NCBI GenBank assembly: GCA_902796095.1
Contig: CADBNP010000276.1
Location: 1-10,684, forward strand
Origin: an uncultured Aeromonadales bacterium
GTDB taxonomy: Bacteria; Pseudomonadota; Gammaproteobacteria; Enterobacterales; Succinivibrionaceae
Direction: 5' to 3'
DNA: 10,684 nt
Of the stretch, positions 6,668-10,684 are shown one piece after another. How positions within the stretch are numbered: the first letter of the stretch is position 1; the number at the start of each line of letters is the position of its first letter. The notes beneath the pieces were generated by a model. It was not told the DNA's origin. It did no database searches and saw only the letters and a list, made by a program, of their open reading frames with translations. Made by a program: the position numbers and the translations under genes.

Positions 6668-6703
6668 CAGACTGCGGACAGGAGCCGGCAGTCTGAAAAC
6701 TGC
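6668..6703 (-). promoter_or_regulatory. Structured hfq leader with competing hairpins
   Basis: CAGACTGC (6668-6675) pairs perfectly with GCAGTCTG (6688-6695), and further GG/CC pairs after a one-base bulge extend it to about 10 bp around a 7-nt loop. The same GCAGT arm (6688-6692) can also pair with ACTGC at 6699-6703 in a 5-bp stem, so the two folds exclude each other. No T run follows in either direction, so this is not a standard terminator. It lies in the inferred hfq leader. Confidence 0.5.
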
Positions 6704-6735
6704 TGTAAACGACGTCACGGCAGCAGCATTTTAAT

Positions 6736-6786
6736 TTTGTAACACAGAATTTTTACTTCATCAAGATCAATCGTCATCTATGACGA
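6736..6786 (-). promoter_or_regulatory. Candidate hfq promoter with upstream palindrome
   Basis: On the minus strand TTGATG (6764-6759) and TACAAA (6741-6736) are 17 nt apart, which puts transcription start near 6729 and a leader of about 125 nt before the hfq ATG. Just upstream of the -35 element lies TCGTCAT-CT-ATGACGA (6771-6786), a perfect 7-bp dyad with a 2-nt centre, of a size suited to a dimeric regulator. hfq in other gammaproteobacteria is known to have internal promoters in this cluster. The hexamers are moderate matches. Confidence 0.42.
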
Positions 6787-6882
6787 AACGTTGCGGAAAC
6801 GGTCATTAATCTGCCGCATCACCGACCAGAGCAGATGATCTGCATCAGTAAGAGGCAAACAAACATCTTCCGGCTTGCAAAC

Positions 6883-7854
6883 CTAATTTGACGAATCACT
6901 GACACAGGATGCACCGAACCGCTGTCTGTTAATCCGGTTCATGGCATACTCAAAATTGGACTCACAGCCCGGTATCAGTCTGTCCAGAGGATATTTCCAT
7001 CCTCTGAGCCAGGTTATCTGCCTCTTTGCCAGCTGACAGGTAGCTACCTTCGCCCTGAAGATCATCTCATCAAGATCAGTCTTTCCTTCAAGATAAAGCA
7101 TACACTGGCGGTAGCCGACAGCACGCATGCTCGGAAAATCATGATTCAGATCGGTTCGACTGAAAAGTTTCCGGCACTCCCCGATAAATCCGTCCTCCAG
7201 CATCCGATCAAACCGCATACCGATTTTCCTGCGCAGTTCCTCACGATCATCAGGCATAAGTGCCAGCTGTACGGAAGGCTGAGAAAAAGGGTGACATCCG
7301 CTTTTCTCTGTCAGCTCCGTAATTGTTTTTCCACTGATGAGCTTTACCTCCAGTGCCCTCATTATTCTCTGCTCGTCGAAGGGTTTTATTCTCTCTGCCG
7401 ATACCGGATCCATCTGTTTGAGCCAGCCATGAAGATTTTCAATTCCTTCCTGTTTAATTTTCTCCTGAAGCTTCTGCCTGATTACCGGATCAGACTGGGG
7501 GAGATCGGAAATTCCGCTGAGAAGGGCATTGAAATAAAGCATGGTGCCTCCAACCAGCAGAGGTATTTTTCCCCTGCCCTGGATATCTTCTATCAGTCTG
7601 AGGGCATCATCCCTGAAATTCGCGGCAGAATAAACTTCCGACGGATCCCTTATATCAATCAGATGATGAACAATACCGCAGCGCTCCTCCATCGACGGCT
7701 TGGCGGTACCGATATCCATGCCCCTGTAAATCAGAGCTGAATCGACACTGATGATTTCAGTGTTAAGTTCCTGTGCCAGTCTGATGCCGAGAGCTGTCTT
7801 CCCGCAGGCGGTCGGTCCCATCAGACATACAATGAATCTGTTATTCCCTGACAT
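6883..7854 (-). CDS. miaA: tRNA dimethylallyltransferase MiaA
   Basis: MiaA transfers a dimethylallyl group to N6 of A37 in tRNAs that read UNN codons, the first step to ms2i6A. The 323-residue product (E. coli about 316) has the P-loop GPTACGKT (residues 13-20), the DSALIYRGMDIGTAKP block (about 38-53) with the conserved Asp that acts on A37, the RDPSEVYSAANF segment, VGGTMLYFNALLSG and the C-terminal QITWLRGW (tRNA recognition). The ATG overlaps the end of mutL by 14 nt, and AAAGGA lies 5 nt upstream inside mutL, so the two are probably translationally coupled. Full length, with no missing key motif. Confidence 0.98.
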   Translation of the reverse strand: MSGNNRFIVCLMGPTACGKTALGIRLAQELNTEIISVDSALIYRGMDIGTAKPSMEERCGIVHHLIDIRDPSEVYSAANFRDDALRLIEDIQGRGKIPLLVGGTMLYFNALLSGISDLPQSDPVIRQKLQEKIKQEGIENLHGWLKQMDPVSAERIKPFDEQRIMRALEVKLISGKTITELTEKSGCHPFSQPSVQLALMPDDREELRRKIGMRFDRMLEDGFIGECRKLFSRTDLNHDFPSMRAVGYRQCMLYLEGKTDLDEMIFRAKVATCQLAKRQITWLRGWKYPLDRLIPGCESNFEYAMNRINRQRFGASCVSDSSN

Positions 7855-9721
7855 TCTGATCCTTTATCAGCTGTTCGGCATCCAGTCTGACCGCCCTGTC
7901 CTGACTGTTAAAAAAAGAATCAAGATCAATTCCCGAATTAAAAAGCAGATTGACTGCATCAACCAGAGCATAGGATCTCTTTGCAACTGCTGCATCTATG
8001 ATCGCAATTCTTAGAGTTTCCTCATCAATGGTACCCTGCTCAAGAGCATCTGAAAGAACTGCCAGCATACCTGCAACGTCATAGCGTCTGAGACAGTCAG
8101 GAACACAGACAATACGGACTGTATCGCCCCTGAACTGCAGTGAAAAACCGAGGGCTGACACAGTATTCTCATTCTGTCTTAGAGCCTCCGTCTGTCCTGC
8201 TCCCGGCTTCAGCTGCTGAGGAATTATAAGAGCAGAAGACTGAGAGCCTGTTTTATATTTGTCTTTAAGACAGATTCGATCAAGATCCCGCAACCGGAAT
8301 ATGTAAAGATTCTGTCCATAACCCGCACATGCACTGTTCTCAGATACACCGTAAAGAACTGCCACCGGTGCAGATGCAACAGTTTCAGGATCCTTCCGCT
8401 CCGCTGCTCCCTTGCTATCTGAAGCCGACATACTGCTCATCCAGTCTGCATATGCATTAAAGGCTCCGGATGAACCTGTATTTGAAGCCCCGGTAAAATT
8501 TCTGCAGCCGCCGGAAGAACCGGATCCGGAAGATCCGTATGAACTACGGTCAATGCCTGAAAAACCGGAGAATGAACCGGCAGCAGATCCTGAATTAACT
8601 TCACCCGAAGCACCGGAGTTGTCATCAGCAGTTTCACATGCTCCGGCAGCACACTGTATGCCGTCCCTGGAATTCATATAATCATGGTGATTTTCATTCA
8701 CCGCCTCATCCGGAGCAATACCTGCCATGGAAAGGGCCTGATGGACAGCAATAACAAAAAAATCGTGAACGGTACGCTGATCCGCAAATCTAACCTCATG
8801 CTTCGTAGGATGAACATTGACATCCACTTCGGAGGGATCCATTGTCAGGAAAAGAACATAATTTATCTTCACCTCACGGCCGTAAATTTCTGTATAAGCC
8901 TGACGGATGGCGTGCATTGTATTCTTTTCTCTGATAGGACGACCGTTGAGAAACAGAAACTGAGCCTCCACATCAGTGCTCTCATCCGGTTTCGCCGGCA
9001 GAACAAAACCTGAAAGGGACAGACCGTCGCGAACCAGATACACATTAAGCAGATCAGAAATAAAAGCCTTTCCGAAAAGAGTAACCAGACGCTGCTGTCT
9101 CTGCTTCTCCTCCACAGCCGGCGGAAGACTGAAGAGAGTCTTTCCGTCACTGACAAGGGAAAAAGCCACAGGAGCATTGCCCAGTGCAAAGGTCTTGAAC
9201 AGATGAACAATATGCTGGATCTCGGTGCGATCAGACTTTAAAAACCGTCTTCTCGGAGGAACATTGAAAAACAGATCCCGAACTGTAATGGTTGTGCCGT
9301 CGGGATGTGATGCCGGCTGTATGTCCGGCTCTTCAAATACCCCCTCAGCAGTAATCTGCCATGCCTCTGACTGATCATGAGGCTTGCTTGTAAGAGTCAG
9401 TCTGGAAACAGAGGCTACAGACGCCAGCGCCTCCCCCCGGAAACCGAAACTCACAATGGCAGAAAGATCATCAACATCCACAATTTTGGAAGTTGCATGA
9501 CGTGTAAGAGCCAGTGCCAGCTCATCCTTCGGAATGCCGCAGCCGTTGTCCCGTATTTTTATGAGAGATTTACCGCCGCCGGCAATTTCTATATCGATTT
9601 TTGTCGCACCGGCATCAAGAGAATTCTCAACCATTTCCTTGATAACAGAAGCCGGACGCTCCACCACCTCACCTGCTGCAATCTGATTTGTTACAAGAGG
9701 TGAAAGCACTCTGATAGTCAT
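7841..9721 (-). CDS. mutL: DNA mismatch repair protein MutL
   Basis: MutL is the ATP-driven matchmaker that links MutS mismatch recognition to strand nicking. The 626-residue product has the GHKL ATPase with E29, N33 (motif ENSLDAG), D58 (RDNGCGI), RHATSKI and the FGFRGEALASVASVS lid, numbered as in E. coli. A second N-terminal subdomain carries FNVPPRRRFLK, VDVNVHPTKHEVRF and others. A Ser/Gly-rich linker follows (about residues 355-445), then a C-terminal dimerisation domain with ALIIPQQLKP. The metal-dependent endonuclease motif DQHAxxE of MutH-independent MutL proteins is absent, so this is the E. coli type that relies on MutH, or another nuclease, and Dam methylation. It starts 2 nt after the amidase stop, with AGGA about 10 nt upstream. 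Confidence 0.97.
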   Translation of the reverse strand: MTIRVLSPLVTNQIAAGEVVERPASVIKEMVENSLDAGATKIDIEIAGGGKSLIKIRDNGCGIPKDELALALTRHATSKIVDVDDLSAIVSFGFRGEALASVASVSRLTLTSKPHDQSEAWQITAEGVFEEPDIQPASHPDGTTITVRDLFFNVPPRRRFLKSDRTEIQHIVHLFKTFALGNAPVAFSLVSDGKTLFSLPPAVEEKQRQQRLVTLFGKAFISDLLNVYLVRDGLSLSGFVLPAKPDESTDVEAQFLFLNGRPIREKNTMHAIRQAYTEIYGREVKINYVLFLTMDPSEVDVNVHPTKHEVRFADQRTVHDFFVIAVHQALSMAGIAPDEAVNENHHDYMNSRDGIQCAAGACETADDNSGASGEVNSGSAAGSFSGFSGIDRSSYGSSGSGSSGGCRNFTGASNTGSSGAFNAYADWMSSMSASDSKGAAERKDPETVASAPVAVLYGVSENSACAGYGQNLYIFRLRDLDRICLKDKYKTGSQSSALIIPQQLKPGAGQTEALRQNENTVSALGFSLQFRGDTVRIVCVPDCLRRYDVAGMLAVLSDALEQGTIDEETLRIAIIDAAVAKRSYALVDAVNLLFNSGIDLDSFFNSQDRAVRLDAEQLIKDQNVRE

Positions 9722-9723
9722 AT

Positions 9724-10684
9724 CTATTTCTTCCTGCAGCCTTCCACCCTGTAACGCGGATCCTTAAGATGATCTCTTATGGACTGGTAGATGGCATTTG
9801 CTATTTTCTTCTGATGATCAGCCGATGTAAGCAGTTTCTCCTCCCGCTCATTGGATATAAATCCTGTCTCCACCAGAATCGACGGAATATCCGGAGCCTT
9901 CAGTACGGCCAGAGATCTTTCATCCGGACGGTACTTATGGAGCGTTGCAAACCTGGACATGTAGGTGATAATGCGGTTGGCCAGATCATATCCGGAGTCT
10001 CTGGATTTGCCGGAGGTGAGATCAATAATCATATTCTTCATATACTCATTGCTCTCGCCATTCGCCGCAGTCTCCTCAAGAACCTCGCTGGCACCGCCCA
10101 GAAGAAGGGAGTGCTTGGCATCAGAATTACTCATCTTCTGGTTTTCCCGTCCTGCACGATCATTGTTGAGAACCAGAACGGAGGCACCTCTGGCCGATTT
10201 ATTTGCTGCGGCATCCGCATGAATTGATATGAGAATATCAGCATTTGCCTTTCTTGCCTTTTCTGATCTGCTGTCAAGATCAACGAAGATGTCAGAATTG
10301 CGGATCATGACAGCCCTCATGTCCGACGTGGCATTGATCATCTTTGCCAGCCTTCTGCTGATGGCAAGCGTAACATTCTTCTCCTTGTGACCGGACGGAC
10401 CTGATGCGCCCGGATCCTTTCCTCCATGTCCCGCATCTATTGCTATGACAATCTTACGTTTTTTGCAGCCGTTCCTTGTATCATCAGATTTTTTATCCTG
10501 TCCCGCCGCAGCCTTTTCAGCTTCAGCTCTTGCCTTTGCTTTTGCTTCAGCTTCCGCTTTTCGTCTGTCGGCGTCAGCCTTTGCCTCTGCCTCCGCACGG
10601 CGTCTTTCCGCATCGGCCTTTGCTTTTGCTTCAGCTTCTGCTTTTCGTCTGTCGGCGTCGGCCCTTGCCTTTGCCTCTGCCTCC
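9724..10684 (-). CDS. amiB: N-acetylmuramoyl-L-alanine amidase, AmiB/AmiC type (5' end missing)
   Basis: This zinc amidase removes stem peptides from septal peptidoglycan so that daughter cells separate. The right edge cuts the gene; 319 C-terminal residues are visible. Counting from the first visible codon, residues 1 to about 60 are an Ala/Glu/Lys/Arg-rich repeat region, then a basic stretch CKKRK, then the Amidase_3 domain from about 78. It contains IDAGHGGKDPGA (His86), HKEKN (Glu101), SIHADAA (His155) and VETGFIS (Glu272), the expected zinc ligands and catalytic Glu. Between about 170 and 215 lies the segment that in AmiB/AmiC forms an autoinhibitory helix released by EnvC/NlpD-type activators. 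An internal ATG at 10341 is not the start, since the conserved domain begins before it. Gene order supports amiB, but whether it functions as AmiB, AmiC or a single all-purpose amidase is unclear. Signal peptide and any AMIN domain lie outside the window. Confidence 0.95.
   Translation of the reverse strand, partial: EAEAKARADADRRKAEAEAKAKADAERRRAEAEAKADADRRKAEAEAKAKARAEAEKAAAGQDKKSDDTRNGCKKRKIVIAIDAGHGGKDPGASGPSGHKEKNVTLAISRRLAKMINATSDMRAVMIRNSDIFVDLDSRSEKARKANADILISIHADAAANKSARGASVLVLNNDRAGRENQKMSNSDAKHSLLLGGASEVLEETAANGESNEYMKNMIIDLTSGKSRDSGYDLANRIITYMSRFATLHKYRPDERSLAVLKAPDIPSILVETGFISNEREEKLLTSADHQKKIANAIYQSIRDHLKDPRYRVEGCRKK
10532..10684 (-). repeat. 84-nt tandem repeat coding an A/E/K/R-rich helix in the amidase
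   Basis: Two copies of a unit beginning GCCTTTGCTTTTGCTTCAGC (plus strand) start at 10532 and 10616, a period of 84 nt, or 28 codons and four heptads. Copies differ by a few substitutions and a two-codon gain in the right copy. The coded units contain ADADRRKAEAEAKAKA. The right copy runs to the window edge, so more copies may follow. Confidence 0.8.

Larger units (their letters stand above)
6604..6882. other. Non-coding gap between miaA and hfq
   Basis: The gap lacks a credible coding frame. Its hfq-proximal half holds the promoter, hairpins and A-rich site listed separately. Its miaA-proximal part (6787-6882) holds only a short tight palindrome, GCAGAT-G-ATCTGC (6831-6843). No intrinsic terminator is visible after miaA, so transcription from amiB-mutL-miaA could run on into hfq. 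Confidence 0.6.

Noticed and set aside
6668..6695. Strong hairpin before hfq read as an intrinsic terminator of miaA
   Set aside because: No U tract follows the stem on either strand.
6831..6843. Palindrome GCAGAT-G-ATCTGC after miaA as a terminator
   Set aside because: A one-base loop cannot form a usable RNA hairpin and no T run follows; 6-bp arms can arise by chance.
7141..7740. Plus-strand open frame of 199 codons opposite miaA
   Set aside because: It lies fully antisense to a well-conserved gene, has no recognisable domain, and is best explained as a shadow of miaA codon use.
8412..8681. Plus-strand frame coding a Pro/Glu-rich 89-residue protein
   Set aside because: Its PE-rich composition is simply the reverse reading of the Ser/Gly-rich MutL linker codons; no independent support.
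9724..10341. A complete 205-residue protein starting at the ATG at 10341
   Set aside because: The zinc-binding IDAGHGG and HKEKN motifs lie upstream in the same open frame, so this ATG is internal to the longer amidase.
10532..10684. Repeat tract as a CRISPR array
   Set aside because: The repeats are tandem with no unique spacers and stay in the open frame of the amidase.

Overview
The window is one almost continuous minus-strand gene string from a gammaproteobacterium. Read right to left, in the direction of transcription, the order is: an N-acetylmuramoyl-L-alanine amidase (amiB/C type, cut by the right edge), mutL, miaA, hfq, hflX, hflK, hflC, purA, and then a WYL-domain transcription regulator. 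From amiB to purA this is the order of the well-known gammaproteobacterial amiB-mutL-miaA-hfq-hflXKC-purA cluster. The left end departs from the Escherichia coli arrangement, in which hflC is followed by the small gene yjeT and purA by nsrR and rnr. Here hflC is followed directly by a terminator and purA, and purA by the WYL regulator. The protein sequences are clearly gammaproteobacterial but quite diverged from the enterics: Hfq is short, HflK has a short N-terminus, and AmiB has an Ala/Glu/Lys/Arg repeat tract. Coding DNA is of moderate GC and the gaps are AT-rich. A host-associated anaerobe of the Aeromonadales/Succinivibrionaceae type would fit, but that is inference and no 16S or marker search was possible.

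Layout. (1) 10684-9724: C-terminal 319 residues of the amidase. (2) 9721-7841 mutL and 7854-6883 miaA are tightly packed with amiB: amiB and mutL are 2 nt apart, and mutL and miaA overlap by 14 nt. (3) 6882-6604 is a 279-nt non-coding gap before the preferred hfq start. It holds a candidate hfq promoter, a palindrome, a strongly structured leader and an AAT-repeat directly before the Shine-Dalgarno sequence. (4) hfq, hflX (TTG start), hflK and hflC follow; hflX-hflK and hflK-hflC are joined by ATGA start/stop overlaps, and a clear intrinsic terminator lies after hflC (3111-3144). (5) A 149-nt gap with an inverted repeat precedes purA, which therefore has its own promoter. (6) After a 277-nt AT-rich gap with a candidate promoter and repeated TCAGTATG elements comes the WYL regulator, closed by an intrinsic terminator (145-173). 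(7) The first 60 bases carry a CRP-like site and a -10 element pointing out of the window to the left.

The genes mix unrelated housekeeping tasks: septal peptidoglycan splitting (AmiB), mismatch repair (MutL), tRNA A37 prenylation (MiaA), sRNA chaperoning (Hfq), ribosome rescue/splitting GTPase (HflX), control of the FtsH protease (HflK/HflC) and AMP synthesis (PurA). What ties them together is conserved transcriptional linkage rather than one pathway. I see no CRISPR array, tRNA, rRNA, insertion sequence, phage gene or defence island. No wholly new system is evident. The items most worth a second look are the hfq leader, the WYL regulator with its putative self-operator, the AmiB repeat tract and the Gly/Ser-rich linker of MutL.
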